Shown here: positions 13,376 through 22,262 of the stretch, one piece after another
Layout: each line of letters starts with the position of its first letter
Numbering within the stretch: the stretch's first letter is position 1
Assembly: GCA_017555205.1 (NCBI GenBank)
Contig: JAFZGW010000016.1
Span: 1 to 41,030 of the forward strand
Length of the DNA: 41,030 nucleotides
Direction of reading: 5' to 3'
Source of the DNA: Akkermansia sp.
GTDB taxonomy: Bacteria; Verrucomicrobiota; Verrucomicrobiia; Verrucomicrobiales; Akkermansiaceae
Made by a program: the position numbers and the translations under genes
The notes under the pieces: generated by a model
Told to the model about the DNA's origin: nothing
The model's input: the letters and a program-made list of their open reading frames with translations, nothing else
Database searches by the model: none

Positions 13376-14756
13376 ATACTTTTCGGATTTGCTGCCGCCC
13401 GCATTGGTGCGCGATATGCGCCGCAGTCTGCGCTCGCGCGGCTACCTTTGCATGTTGATTGTGTTCCTATTGTTGGCGACGTGGTTTCAGTATGATTCCA
13501 CCTTGGAAGACCCGATAATGGGCGACAACTCATACTTGATGGCTTTAATTTCTATGGTTGTGCTGTGGTTTATCATACCCAGCAGAGCCGGCAACTCCGT
13601 ATCGGCAGATGCCGGGGCAAAGGGCAGTAATTTTTTGATGCTTACTCCGTTGAGCTCGCGCGAGATTGTGTGGGGAACATGGGTGTCTGCCTTGTTCCAG
13701 TTATTGCTCGTGAGTGGACTTGGTGCGCTTATTGTGTGGTGGCGGGTTAGCTGTAGCACTAATCCTGCGGGAGATAATCAATGGCTTATCTATGGTGTTA
13801 CAGTTGCCGTTGGAGCTATGATGTGTGCGGTGTTTTTGTTCATGTCGCAGCTGAGCCGTGTTTTGCGCACCCTGCTGGGGGTGGGCGTGCTGGTTGTTTG
13901 CTGGCAGGTCGTATCCGTGATATGGGAGTTGGTTCTGATGCGGGAGAACTTGTTCTCAATGGCTGAGCTTAAGGAATATTTTACGGGAAATACCCTGTAT
14001 TGGATAGTGGGGGATTATGTGCTGGTGATTGTGCTGCTGCTGGAGTTTGCCCGCCGTAGCTATGCGGCCCCGGCGGAAAACTGCTCGCGCAGTGTGCGTG
14101 TGCTGGCCGTGTTGGCACTGCTTACTGTGCCGTTGTACCAGCATGTTATGGCGGAGCAAGGCGGCGGACAGTTAATTTTTGCATGTTGTTATTCTATATT
14201 CGCCTGTATGAGCGATGCGCTTTTGCCTACATATTCGCTGGTGGCGCATGACAAGCGCGTCTGGCCGCTGTTGCCGGCGTATCTGCAAGTGCCGGGCTTG
14301 GGGCAGGCTGCGTTTTTCCTGCTCCCGGTGTTGGCTGTAGTGTGCTGGTTGTACTGTCGGTATCAGGAAGGCCTGATGCCGGAACCTGAACCCATGTTGC
14401 TGCATGTGTTCACGTGGCTGAATGTGGGGTATACTCTGCTTTTTGTACTGCTGATTACAGACCTGCTGTGCAAGCGCGACAGCGTACATCGCCCGATAGT
14501 TTATGCCATGTGTGCCCCCCTGCTGATGTTGGCAACTATGACGGTATATTTCATGAGCTCGTCCGCAGTACGCCCGTTGGCTATGGCTGCTATGCCGTTT
14601 GGTTGTAATATGCTGTCAGACGAGCTTTCGACTCACATTAGCCGGGGTGTGAAAGACGGCGTTTGGTCCGTAGAAGTGTGCTCGGCATTGGGTATATCAA
14701 CTGTTGTGTTGATGGTGACCCTGTTGTTGCTGATGTGGCGAGGCCGCCGCTCCTGA
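13368..14756 (+). CDS. ABC-2-type transporter permease
   Basis: The product has 462 residues with about 10-12 hydrophobic segments, beginning near residues 25-45 (YLCMLIVFLLLATWF). It is the membrane partner of the ATPase encoded just upstream, with which it overlaps by 8 bp. Large membrane proteins of this kind export lipids, polysaccharides, peptides or drugs. No soluble domain indicates which. The transcript probably ends at the hairpin at 14786-14812, which lies inside the 3' end of the convergent phosphopantetheinyl transferase gene. Confidence 0.85.
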   Translation: MNKYFSDLLPPALVRDMRRSLRSRGYLCMLIVFLLLATWFQYDSTLEDPIMGDNSYLMALISMVVLWFIIPSRAGNSVSADAGAKGSNFLMLTPLSSREIVWGTWVSALFQLLLVSGLGALIVWWRVSCSTNPAGDNQWLIYGVTVAVGAMMCAVFLFMSQLSRVLRTLLGVGVLVVCWQVVSVIWELVLMRENLFSMAELKEYFTGNTLYWIVGDYVLVIVLLLEFARRSYAAPAENCSRSVRVLAVLALLTVPLYQHVMAEQGGGQLIFACCYSIFACMSDALLPTYSLVAHDKRVWPLLPAYLQVPGLGQAAFFLLPVLAVVCWLYCRYQEGLMPEPEPMLLHVFTWLNVGYTLLFVLLITDLLCKRDSVHRPIVYAMCAPLLMLATMTVYFMSSSAVRPLAMAAMPFGCNMLSDELSTHISRGVKDGVWSVEVCSALGISTVVLMVTLLLLMWRGRRS

Positions 14757-14770
14757 GCGCAGCAAAAAAC

Positions 14771-15352
14771 TTAGCTGGTTGCAACAGCCCCGCAGTATCC
14801 TGCTGCGGGGCTGAATATTTTGATGTTGGGTGCCCCCTCAAAAAGTGTTTCTACACGACCGTGGTGGTAGAGAAATGGGAACTCCCGCGCCTGCCATACT
14901 GTAGCACCGGCGTGTTTGACCAGTGCCTCAGCCACGCACCAGCTTGCAAAAAAGTCATCTGCTGTGGCACCGAGTGACTCCCATATATTGAGCTGTTGGG
15001 GGCACATGATGCGCTTTGCCAGGCGCCGTGTAGCGGCATCGGGCCGTATTTGTTGAATATCCACCCCTACGGGGGCGTGGTGAAAGGCTAAACAGAGCAG
15101 GTTTGCGGAGTGTGATATATTGAAATACAGTTCATTGCCGGGCAGTGCAGGTTTCCCGTGCTCATTGGTGGTGAGCTCGATAGTATGCGGCGCCTTGTGT
15201 AGTCTGCGGGCTAGTTCTTGTTTGAGTAGGCAACGTGCTATGCGCGAGCTGAGGGGACGTTGGGCATAGAGTTGCTGCTCACCCGGGGAGAGCAGGCTGA
15301 GGTCGGCAGCGCACTCCGGCAGTTCGTGCAGGTGATAGCAAAGGTAGTCCAT
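14771..15352 (-). CDS. 4'-phosphopantetheinyl transferase, Sfp-like
   Basis: The enzyme would move phosphopantetheine from CoA onto an acyl or peptidyl carrier protein. With the ATG at 15352 it has 193 residues. The motifs are FNISHS at 78-83, GVDIQQ at 96-101 (magnesium ligand Asp98) and FFASWCVAEALVKHAG around 134-149. The last differs from the usual W-x-x-K-E-A: the Lys is Ala, though the catalytic Glu and later Lys remain. It is the fifth gene of the GTPase operon, 7 bp after the metallophosphoesterase stop. No polyketide or peptide synthetase is in the window, so its carrier protein is unknown. Confidence 0.85.
   Translation of the reverse strand: MDYLCYHLHELPECAADLSLLSPGEQQLYAQRPLSSRIARCLLKQELARRLHKAPHTIELTTNEHGKPALPGNELYFNISHSANLLCLAFHHAPVGVDIQQIRPDAATRRLAKRIMCPQQLNIWESLGATADDFFASWCVAEALVKHAGATVWQAREFPFLYHHGRVETLFEGAPNIKIFSPAAGYCGAVATS
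14786..14818 (+). terminator. Terminator of the ABC operon, embedded in the convergent gene
   Basis: AGCCCCGCAG (14786-14795) pairs perfectly with CTGCGGGGCT (14803-14812), followed by GAATATTTT. It lies 30 bp after the permease stop and within the last codons of the minus-strand transferase gene. Confidence 0.75.
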
Positions 15353-15359
15353 TGCGGTT

Positions 15360-15851
15360 TCAGATTTTGCAGAAGCGCAAGCTGTTGTCTGCCGTGTTGT
15401 AGATGGCAAATCCGGGTTCGCCACGAACACCTGCAATTTCTCCGGGGTTAGCGATTAGGAAGTTTTTTCCAATCCGCTGTTCGGCGTAGTGGGTATGACC
15501 GTAAAACACGGCATCGTAACCACCGCGAAGCAGGGCCTGCTCGGCAATATGTGGGTAGTGGGTCATGTATATTCGCCGCTCTTCCAGCATGAAATCCGCG
15601 CAGTCACCATGGTGATTGCAGTGGTGGAATTGCTCGGCCAGTTTCAGGTGCGCGTCGCGTTCCCATTCGTTGTTGCCGAATACTAAATCGATGCCGTATT
15701 CCCATTCCTCGCGCAGGGTGCGAAGGGTACTCAGGGTGGCAATGTCACCCGCGAGCAAAAGGTGTCGGCAGCCTTGCCGCTCAGCTATTGCAAGCGCAGT
15801 GAGTAGGTTGGTGATGTTGTCGTGTACATCGGAAAGAATAGCTACCAGCAT
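15360..15851 (-). CDS. YfcE/MJ0936-type metallophosphoesterase
   Basis: The product is a 163-residue calcineurin-like phosphodiesterase with two metal sites. With the ATG at 15851 the motifs are SDVHDN at 8-13, LLAGDI, GNNEWERD, THYPH and YGHTHYAEQ, the full metal-binding set. Upstream Met codons give no signal or domain. The start is 2 bp after the stop of the coiled-coil protein gene and the stop is 7 bp before the transferase start, so it belongs to the same operon. Family members hydrolyse simple phosphodiesters; a cyclic-nucleotide or nucleotide-signal substrate would fit the GTPase context but is not shown. Confidence 0.9.
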   Translation of the reverse strand: MLVAILSDVHDNITNLLTALAIAERQGCRHLLLAGDIATLSTLRTLREEWEYGIDLVFGNNEWERDAHLKLAEQFHHCNHHGDCADFMLEERRIYMTHYPHIAEQALLRGGYDAVFYGHTHYAEQRIGKNFLIANPGEIAGVRGEPGFAIYNTADNSLRFCKI

Positions 15852-15853
15852 GG

Positions 15854-17635
15854 TCAGAGAGCGTTGAAAATGGGAGAGTAAGGGAGTGATTGTTCGAGCG
15901 GGGAGCCTATGGCGCCGGCACGGAATCCGCCCGCTGACATGTACCACACTGTTGTGCCGGGGGGGAGTTCGCGGAAGAGAACCGGGCTGCCCGTGGCGTT
16001 GATATAACCACTATATTGCAAGCCAACTCTACCGAGTGTTCCGAAGTTGCTTTTAATTTCCGCTGTGTAGTCGGCGCCGGCTTGGGTAGTGAACCACGCA
16101 CGGAAATCATTTTCGGCCTTTTGTATGGCAGGGGAATTGTTCAGCCACGCGCCCGGTATGCTTAGGTCGAGGTTGTGGCGGCGTACCAATTGTATGAAAT
16201 TGATGGCATGTTCCCGCAAGGTCGGGCAATGCCGCACGCCGGTCATGTGAGTATGTTGGTGATTATCAATCAACCTTAATAGGGTGTAGTATACGTAGGC
16301 TTGCGCTAATGCCGGGCAATCATTATGCCGGAAGTTGAGCACTTGAGTGAGCAAATTGGCAACGTTCGCCTTCAGGAAGAAAGTTTTTTTGCTGATGTTG
16401 ATGTGTTTCATCAGGAGTGAGGCATCAATCACTTTTATGCTCACTCGGTCAATATCGTCCAGTCGCACCCGGCGATTCTCTAAGTTTTGCAAAGGGTCGA
16501 GGTGTGAACGTGTGAGATATACTCTGTTGTCATCGTAATCGAAGCGTGGTTTTATTTCAGAGTAGGCTGTTACTCCGTAAGTAGTTGTTGTTTGGTATAG
16601 TTTGGTGTAGAGGGATGGCGCCGTGAAAAGGTTTTCCACCATGTGAGCCTGCTCGGCCACAGCGGGGTATTCTGCGGTAAAGGTAGGTCCGCCCTTGAGC
16701 AGGGTTTGAGCAGCAGCAAGCTGTTGTTGTTCATTTGTTGTAAGATAGCCGACTTTTTGCAGGGCACTCTTAACCTCGTTTTCCGGGGGGAGCAGGGGTG
16801 CTAAGCTCAGTAGTTTGGCCGCAGGTTCATAAGCCGCGGCATTACAGCGGCGCACTGCTTCTACATGACGCTGATAACTGCGGACGCGCTGAATTTCGTC
16901 GCAAAACAGCATGTAGGAGGATATAGCAGCCGTGGTAGCTTGCAGCTCTCGCGATTGTTTGATTACCGGTTCTATAAGTTGCTGACTGAGATTGAAACTT
17001 TTTGGCGCAGTGTAGAATTCACTTAATCGAGGTCTGATTTCCTCGAGTTGCTTGCGGCAAACCGCTAAATCCTGCTCGGGAGAGCCGGTGAGGGGTGGCA
17101 TGGCCGGGAGCGGTCGTTGCAGGTTGTTGATAAAGTTTTGTTTTTGTTCCTGCAATACTTGTTGTTCTCGGTTACAGAGCGCTTGCCAGCGCTTCGATAG
17201 CGGGGTGCCCATTTTGGGGGGTAGGCTGCTGAGCTCGCGTTCTATACCGGCTCGCTCCGCTATTGTGAGTGCTGATACTCGGCCGCCGTTTTCTATGTTG
17301 CTAAGACGTTGGTGAAGTCGGTTACAACTTGCTTGTAAATAGGTCAGTTTACGATTCGCCAGTTCAATACTTCCTTGCACCTGCGGAGCCACAAGTCGGT
17401 AGAAGGGCGTGTCGAGCACCCGCTTGATGCTTTGCACTCGGTCGGGATGATTGAGCTCGATAGCTTTGAGTAGCTCACTTTCTAAATTCGTTGCTCGTTT
17501 GCGGCACAGTACACCACCCCCACATAAAAGTAAGGTCACTAACAGCAGAACCCCGATTTTTATTACGGTTCGACGCTGAATCCCGAGCGGGAAGCCCTGC
17601 CTGTGCATCTTTCGCTTTTTTTTACGGCGTGCCAT
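15854..17635 (-). CDS. Membrane-anchored coiled-coil protein, unknown family
   Basis: The product is 593 residues. The N-terminus is strongly basic (MARRKKKRKMHRQGF), followed by one transmembrane segment at about 24-44, giving a short cytoplasmic tail and a large external domain. Residues 50-300 are mostly helical with heptad-like Leu and Gln spacing. Residues 370-470 include beta-like segments, and a Gly-rich C-terminal part follows. I recognise no family. It overlaps the upstream GAP1-like gene by 14 bp and precedes the metallophosphoesterase gene by 2 bp. Tight coupling to the GTPase genes suggests it senses or scaffolds at the envelope, which is inference. Confidence 0.75.
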   Translation of the reverse strand: MARRKKKRKMHRQGFPLGIQRRTVIKIGVLLLVTLLLCGGGVLCRKRATNLESELLKAIELNHPDRVQSIKRVLDTPFYRLVAPQVQGSIELANRKLTYLQASCNRLHQRLSNIENGGRVSALTIAERAGIERELSSLPPKMGTPLSKRWQALCNREQQVLQEQKQNFINNLQRPLPAMPPLTGSPEQDLAVCRKQLEEIRPRLSEFYTAPKSFNLSQQLIEPVIKQSRELQATTAAISSYMLFCDEIQRVRSYQRHVEAVRRCNAAAYEPAAKLLSLAPLLPPENEVKSALQKVGYLTTNEQQQLAAAQTLLKGGPTFTAEYPAVAEQAHMVENLFTAPSLYTKLYQTTTTYGVTAYSEIKPRFDYDDNRVYLTRSHLDPLQNLENRRVRLDDIDRVSIKVIDASLLMKHINISKKTFFLKANVANLLTQVLNFRHNDCPALAQAYVYYTLLRLIDNHQHTHMTGVRHCPTLREHAINFIQLVRRHNLDLSIPGAWLNNSPAIQKAENDFRAWFTTQAGADYTAEIKSNFGTLGRVGLQYSGYINATGSPVLFRELPPGTTVWYMSAGGFRAGAIGSPLEQSLPYSPIFNAL

Positions 17636-19139
17636 TAGTCTGAGGTTCCTGTGTTGGGGGCTGGGTGAGATTTAATGGTGCTAGGTACGGGGCAAAGGGG
17701 GGCTGCAACAGCCAAGCCGCCATGTCGGGGTGATTGTTGAGGAAAATTTGCCAAGCCTCGCGCTCGGCATTTCCGGCCTGCGCTGACCAATCATGTACCC
17801 CATAGGATTGTATAGATTCGTGCATGTACAGGCGGCACAAATCATCGGCATTCAACTTAAGAGTGTGAGCGCATTCACTGAGTTTCTGTAAGTTGTCGGG
17901 GTGATTGCTGTGTGTTTCCGCTGCTGCTCGCAGCAGTCGCACGCATTCCAACAGGGTAACTCGGCTATTGTTCTGTCCGCTCGCCGGCAGATTGCGCAGG
18001 CGGGCTTCGAACTTATCGAGGTGGCGCGCCGTACTTTCGTAGGAATAGGTACTGGCGGCTAAACGCGAGAGTAGGAGCGCGTCCTCTTCTGTGTTGATTT
18101 GGGTAATGATGTCCCCGGTAAGCTCGCCGGCTTCGTCCATCATTAACCCGGAAATAAGTGAGAAACTGCTCCATAACGCGGCAGTTCCCACCAGATAACA
18201 CGCCCAGCGCAGCCATTTATTGGGGGCAGGAAGTACCTTGAATACTTCGACATCCGGGGTTTCTGTGTATTTGTACGGCAGGTGGCTGGTTGCAGTTGAT
18301 TCTGTTGCACGGCTTCCGTGCTTACGGGGTGGTAATACGGTTGCGCTCTGCGCAGATTGCTGAGCGTAGGTAATGGCACAGCCCAGAACGAGTTGTGGAT
18401 TGATAGTGAGTTGTTGGCTATGCGGTAACCAAGTTAATGAGCCTGATGAGGGGGGAGCCGTTTGGTGCAGTATAATTCTGTTGCAATGTAGTTTGTCTAT
18501 ATTTGAACTGACCAGAGTTGTAAAAGTTTTATCCCAGCCGCGGGTGGAGGACAACCAGTCGCTCTCATGAAGGAGCATGAGCACCTCTTGCGGGGTGGCG
18601 TCTGCCGGCACCGTTACCACACAATCACGGTCGTAGGGGGAGGTGAAAAAACAACGGGCGTTGCTTTTATTTCCCGTGAGTTTCTCCCAAGTGGGTTGGT
18701 TATCGGCCTCGGGCAGGGCTGCTGCGGTCAGTCGTGGCTCGTCATCTATGTAGGGGAAGCGCTCTGTTGCAGAGTGAGTACACCACAGCCCTATATTCCT
18801 GAGCGCCAGTATAAGCCCGGCCGGTGTGGGGCGCGATGCGTTGCGGCGCAGCACCTGCACTTCATCATACGTCATGGCAAGGTGGTGGACTGTATACCCT
18901 TGCTCTGTATCAAATTGATGACTACTGAGTACATGTATAGGCGCGCTGTCGTTTTCGATTTTGAGGTAGCTGTAGTACAAGCCGGGAGTGGTTTGGGCAC
19001 CGGTGTACAGGCTATGGGTCAGCTCTATTAACGACTGTTCCAGAGCACGGGGAATGGTACGGCTGCGAGCAACCGTACCTGCTGAGGTTGTAGTCAGCAG
19101 GTGCTCCGAAGGGCGGTGGTAGATGAGCTGGTACGACAT
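17622..19139 (-). CDS. GAP1-like membrane protein associated with a GTPase
   Basis: The product is 505 residues. Residues 1-270 look like the N-terminal domain of GTPase-associated protein 1 families: it starts MSYQLIYHRPSE, continues with an S/T-rich strand, and has an HHLAMTYDE motif at 85-94. One transmembrane segment follows at about 310-332, then a helical region to the end. GAP1-type proteins are encoded beside predicted GTPases in conflict and signalling systems described from comparative genomics; the match here is by remembered pattern and is tentative. It starts 7 bp after the GTPase stop and overlaps the next gene by 14 bp. Confidence 0.55.
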   Translation of the reverse strand: MSYQLIYHRPSEHLLTTTSAGTVARSRTIPRALEQSLIELTHSLYTGAQTTPGLYYSYLKIENDSAPIHVLSSHQFDTEQGYTVHHLAMTYDEVQVLRRNASRPTPAGLILALRNIGLWCTHSATERFPYIDDEPRLTAAALPEADNQPTWEKLTGNKSNARCFFTSPYDRDCVVTVPADATPQEVLMLLHESDWLSSTRGWDKTFTTLVSSNIDKLHCNRIILHQTAPPSSGSLTWLPHSQQLTINPQLVLGCAITYAQQSAQSATVLPPRKHGSRATESTATSHLPYKYTETPDVEVFKVLPAPNKWLRWACYLVGTAALWSSFSLISGLMMDEAGELTGDIITQINTEEDALLLSRLAASTYSYESTARHLDKFEARLRNLPASGQNNSRVTLLECVRLLRAAAETHSNHPDNLQKLSECAHTLKLNADDLCRLYMHESIQSYGVHDWSAQAGNAEREAWQIFLNNHPDMAAWLLQPPFAPYLAPLNLTQPPTQEPQTNGTP

Positions 19140-19146
19140 GGTGAAA

Positions 19147-20880
19147 TCAGGTGGTTGCCGGCTGCAGCAGCTCCGGTGCCAGGGAGCTGAGCACCCAGAG
19201 GAGGGGATCCGTTACATGGGAGGGGGACAGGTCTGCATCAGCAGGTCCCATTAAGGTTGCCCCCGTCTCTTCATCGGTAAACAGGATAGGCGACTGCCCG
19301 AGAGAGGATGCCGCAAAGTAGCGCACTCTTTCCGATATGGCCTCGGCATTTACACAAATTTGCGGAGCTATTCGGAACAGGAGCTCGCGCAGTCGTGCTG
19401 AGTTCGCTTCGATGTTTTCCAAACATACCCGCCCGTCACGCACTGTTGAGAGCAGCGGTTCCGGTCCCAGTAGGTGTTGCCAACAGTCACTTTTGCCAAT
19501 GATAAGAGCTAGTGGTGTATTAATTTTGCGACCGGGGGGCAGTTGCAGTGCTGTCCGTAACCGGCACTCCATTTCTGCTAAGAGTCTGCTTTGTCTCCCC
19601 GGCGGGTACAGGCTGTGCTCAATTTGTGGGTCTTGTACACCCCGGAGCAAGGCTCGGAATCCCGGATTGGTGGTGGGGTCGAATAGGAATAGCAAACCGT
19701 CTGCAACCTTAAGGTAGTCGGTGTTGACGGTTGCTGCATCCCCGCTTGCAGGTTCAAAATTTTCACCGGCATTGTCATATAACACAACGGAGTGTGCTAC
19801 ACTGCCTTTGTCGAGCGTGTAGATGAACGGGCGGGGCATGTGCTGTACGGTGCCATTTTTGTATACCTGTTGGTATAGGGGACCGTTCATGCCGGTTGTG
19901 CCGATATAGGCCTCGTGAGGGGATTGTGCGGTAAATACCCGCCGGCGCACTTTGTTCAGTGCTTCGTTGGCAGCGGGTTCCGCATCTCGGAACGGCAGGC
20001 CGAACTCCATTGGCAGACGGCGCTCCAGTTCCTGCACCAAGGTGGTAAGGTAATAGGATTTTCCCGATGCCGGAACCCCGATAATCGGGAAAATATGTTG
20101 GCGCATTTCCTTGAAGAATGGCGGCAGCTTGTGGTGACAGAATGGGCAGGCCTGCTCAGCGCACAGCGCCCCCATCTGATCATAGATAAAGCCCTCTTTG
20201 CTGATTGACGTCGGTTTGAAACGGCACATTTCATTCGGCCCCAGTTTGCTGTCGCCCTGCAGATTAGGGTGCGCGGCTATGCTGAGAATTTCCTCGGTCG
20301 TGAAAGCTGTGCAGCATGTCGGGCAGCGGTGCAGGTGCTCCGCCGATAAGGCGGTTTCGGGCGTGCATAGACCATTGTTGACTGCGAACTCTGCAACTTG
20401 GAGTATATCTTGAAGCAGGAAAACATAACTGCCCAGACCATCGAAGGTTGTCATCATCTCCCGACTTTCATCCTTGGGGAGTTCCAGCAGTTGCTCTAGG
20501 CTCATGCCCGGCGTCCATGCTGCACTACGCTGGGAGTACACATACCATGTGCGCGGTCGGAATGCTGCAAAATCCGGTTTGTTTGCGTCATCCCCATACC
20601 ATGCAACAAAACACCCGCCTGCCAGTACCATCAGGCAGTAGGTCCCGGTATTGATTCGATAGCCCTCATTGAGTTCTACCCCATTGAGTGAGTAGGTACC
20701 CAAAGCCTCTTTCGGGAAGAAATGGCAGTGCCCGTTGCGGTGGGCAAATACACCTGCCACGGGTATTTGCATGGCAACACGAAACGTACAAGCTTCTGCT
20801 TTGCCGATTGTCATGAAATTCTGCTCCGATACACGCAATTTGCACGTTAGGCAGTCATATATGTAGAGCCTTTTTTTCAT
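19147..20880 (-). CDS. FHA-like, zinc-ribbon, P-loop GTPase-type protein
   Basis: The product is 577 residues in three parts. Residues 10-95 resemble an FHA fold (TIGKAEACTF, then SLNGVELNEGYRI) but lack the phosphothreonine-binding Arg and Ser-x-x-His. Residues 186-253 hold two Cys-x-x-Cys knuckles (CPTC at 186, CPFC at 245) framing an RFKPTSIS segment, a likely zinc-binding module. Residues 262-480 are a P-loop NTPase: Walker A GVPASGKS at 268-275, VVLYDNAGENF at 365-375 and IGKSD at 461-465, which resembles the GTPase G4 motif. It is the first gene of the operon and has a near-consensus promoter. GTP rather than ATP use is inferred. Confidence 0.75.
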   Translation of the reverse strand: MKKRLYIYDCLTCKLRVSEQNFMTIGKAEACTFRVAMQIPVAGVFAHRNGHCHFFPKEALGTYSLNGVELNEGYRINTGTYCLMVLAGGCFVAWYGDDANKPDFAAFRPRTWYVYSQRSAAWTPGMSLEQLLELPKDESREMMTTFDGLGSYVFLLQDILQVAEFAVNNGLCTPETALSAEHLHRCPTCCTAFTTEEILSIAAHPNLQGDSKLGPNEMCRFKPTSISKEGFIYDQMGALCAEQACPFCHHKLPPFFKEMRQHIFPIIGVPASGKSYYLTTLVQELERRLPMEFGLPFRDAEPAANEALNKVRRRVFTAQSPHEAYIGTTGMNGPLYQQVYKNGTVQHMPRPFIYTLDKGSVAHSVVLYDNAGENFEPASGDAATVNTDYLKVADGLLFLFDPTTNPGFRALLRGVQDPQIEHSLYPPGRQSRLLAEMECRLRTALQLPPGRKINTPLALIIGKSDCWQHLLGPEPLLSTVRDGRVCLENIEANSARLRELLFRIAPQICVNAEAISERVRYFAASSLGQSPILFTDEETGATLMGPADADLSPSHVTDPLLWVLSSLAPELLQPATT

Positions 20881-20908
20881 TTTGCCGCTTGTCGTTTCGT
20901 CTTACTGT

Positions 20909-20937
20909 CTTATACCATACATGGGGCATGACGTCAA
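20909..20937 (-). promoter_or_regulatory. Promoter of the GTPase operon
   Basis: On the minus strand TTGACG (20932-20937), a 17-bp spacer and TATAAG (20909-20914) form a strong promoter. The transcript would start near 20902, giving a leader of about 22 nt. I see no other convincing promoter inside the five-gene operon. Confidence 0.8.
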
Positions 20938-20968
20938 GAAATTACAGCAGCGCTCTCAGCTGTTTATG

Positions 20969-21007
20969 CAAAAGGACGAGCTGCATGCTTGCGCTTGCAG
21001 CTCGTCC
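20969..21007 (-). terminator. Terminator of pgk
   Basis: GGACGAGCTGCA pairs perfectly with TGCAGCTCGTCC around a 10-nt loop (20974-21007), followed on the minus strand by TTTTGC. It starts 24 bp after the pgk stop. Confidence 0.85.
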
Positions 21008-21030
21008 CTTGGTTTGAGGTAATGGATGCT

Positions 21031-22230
21031 TTACTTGTCGGTCAGAGAGCCGATGCCGGGCAGAACCTTGCCCTCGAGCAGCTCCAGAGATGCACCACCA
21101 CCGGTGGAGCAGAAGGAGAGCTTGTCAGCTACTTTGAACTTCTTGGCTGCGGTTACGGAGTCACCACCGCCAACGATGGAGATGCAGTCGCTCTCAGCCA
21201 AGCACTCAGCGATGGCCTTGGTGCCCTTGCTGAAGGAATCCAGCTCGAATACGCCCAGCGGGCCGTTCCAGAGCACGGTCTTGGCGCCCTTGATGATGCT
21301 GCACATTTCGTCGATGGCCTTGTCGCCGATGTCGATGCCCATGCCGCCCTCGGGTACCTCGCCGTCTACAGCCCAGGGAGAGGTGCAGAAGGTCTCAGCG
21401 CCCTCCTCAAACTTGTAGGTGTAGCGGGTGTCGGCAGGCAGGATGAACTTCACGCCCTTAGCAGCAGCTGTGGCGAGAATCTCGTTAGCAAGGTCGAGCT
21501 TGTCGGCCTCAATCTTGGAAGCTCCAACATTCTTGCCCTGTGCGGCCAGGAATGTGTTGGCCATAGCGCCACCGATGATGAAGGTCTGGCTCTTCTCCAT
21601 GAGCTTGGAGAGCACCTGAATCTTGTCGGAAACCTTGGCACCACCCATGATTACAACGAAGGGCTGCTCGGGAGTCTCGAGTTTGCCCTCGAGGTACTCA
21701 AGCTCGTGCTCGATAAGGAAGCCCATGGCGGACTTCTCGGCGAAGTGGGTTACACCTTCGGTGGAGGCGTGGGCGCGGTGAGCGGAACCGAAAGCGTCGT
21801 TCACATAAAGAGTGGCATTGCCCAGCAGAGCCTTGGCGAACTCGGGGTCGTTCTTCTTCTCTTTCTTGTCGAAACGTACGTTGTCCAGCAGCATTACATC
21901 GCCGTCCTGCAGAGCGGCACGAGCGGCTGTTGCAGCCTCGCCGATAGTCTCGGGAACGAATGCTACAGGCTTGCCCAGATGGCCGGCCAAGCAATCGGCA
22001 GCAGCCTTCAGGGAGAACTCAGCCTGATAGCCGGTACCTTCGGGGCGACCCAGGTGAGAGCAGAGAACCAAGCGAGCACCCTTCTCGAGCAGGTACTTGA
22101 TGGTCGGCAGGGCAGCAACGATGCGAGCATCGTTGGTGATGGCGCCGTCTTTCATGGGAACGTTGAAGTCCACACGCATGAGAACTTCCTTACCGGCAAC
22201 GTCGAGGTCACGTACAGTGAGTTTAGCCAT
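21031..22230 (-). CDS. pgk: Phosphoglycerate kinase
   Basis: The enzyme catalyses the ATP-forming step of glycolysis, 1,3-bisphosphoglycerate plus ADP to 3-phosphoglycerate plus ATP. With the ATG at 22230 it has 399 residues, the normal length. Visible motifs are MRVDFNVP near 20-27, SHLGRPEG near 60-67, the hinge region, IMGGAKVSDKI near 190-200, VLWNGPLGVFE and the ADP-binding GGGDSVTAA. It has its own promoter, a leader of about 55 nt and a terminator, so it is transcribed alone. The upstream gene is divergent. Confidence 0.98.
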   Translation of the reverse strand: MAKLTVRDLDVAGKEVLMRVDFNVPMKDGAITNDARIVAALPTIKYLLEKGARLVLCSHLGRPEGTGYQAEFSLKAAADCLAGHLGKPVAFVPETIGEAATAARAALQDGDVMLLDNVRFDKKEKKNDPEFAKALLGNATLYVNDAFGSAHRAHASTEGVTHFAEKSAMGFLIEHELEYLEGKLETPEQPFVVIMGGAKVSDKIQVLSKLMEKSQTFIIGGAMANTFLAAQGKNVGASKIEADKLDLANEILATAAAKGVKFILPADTRYTYKFEEGAETFCTSPWAVDGEVPEGGMGIDIGDKAIDEMCSIIKGAKTVLWNGPLGVFELDSFSKGTKAIAECLAESDCISIVGGGDSVTAAKKFKVADKLSFCSTGGGASLELLEGKVLPGIGSLTDK

Positions 22231-22262
22231 ATTGTTATTGTATTTGGTTAGATATTCGGAAA

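Noticed and set aside
20989..22251. 420-codon plus-strand frame opposite pgk
   Set aside because: It is an antisense shadow caused by codon bias in a highly conserved gene; the pgk motifs are clear.
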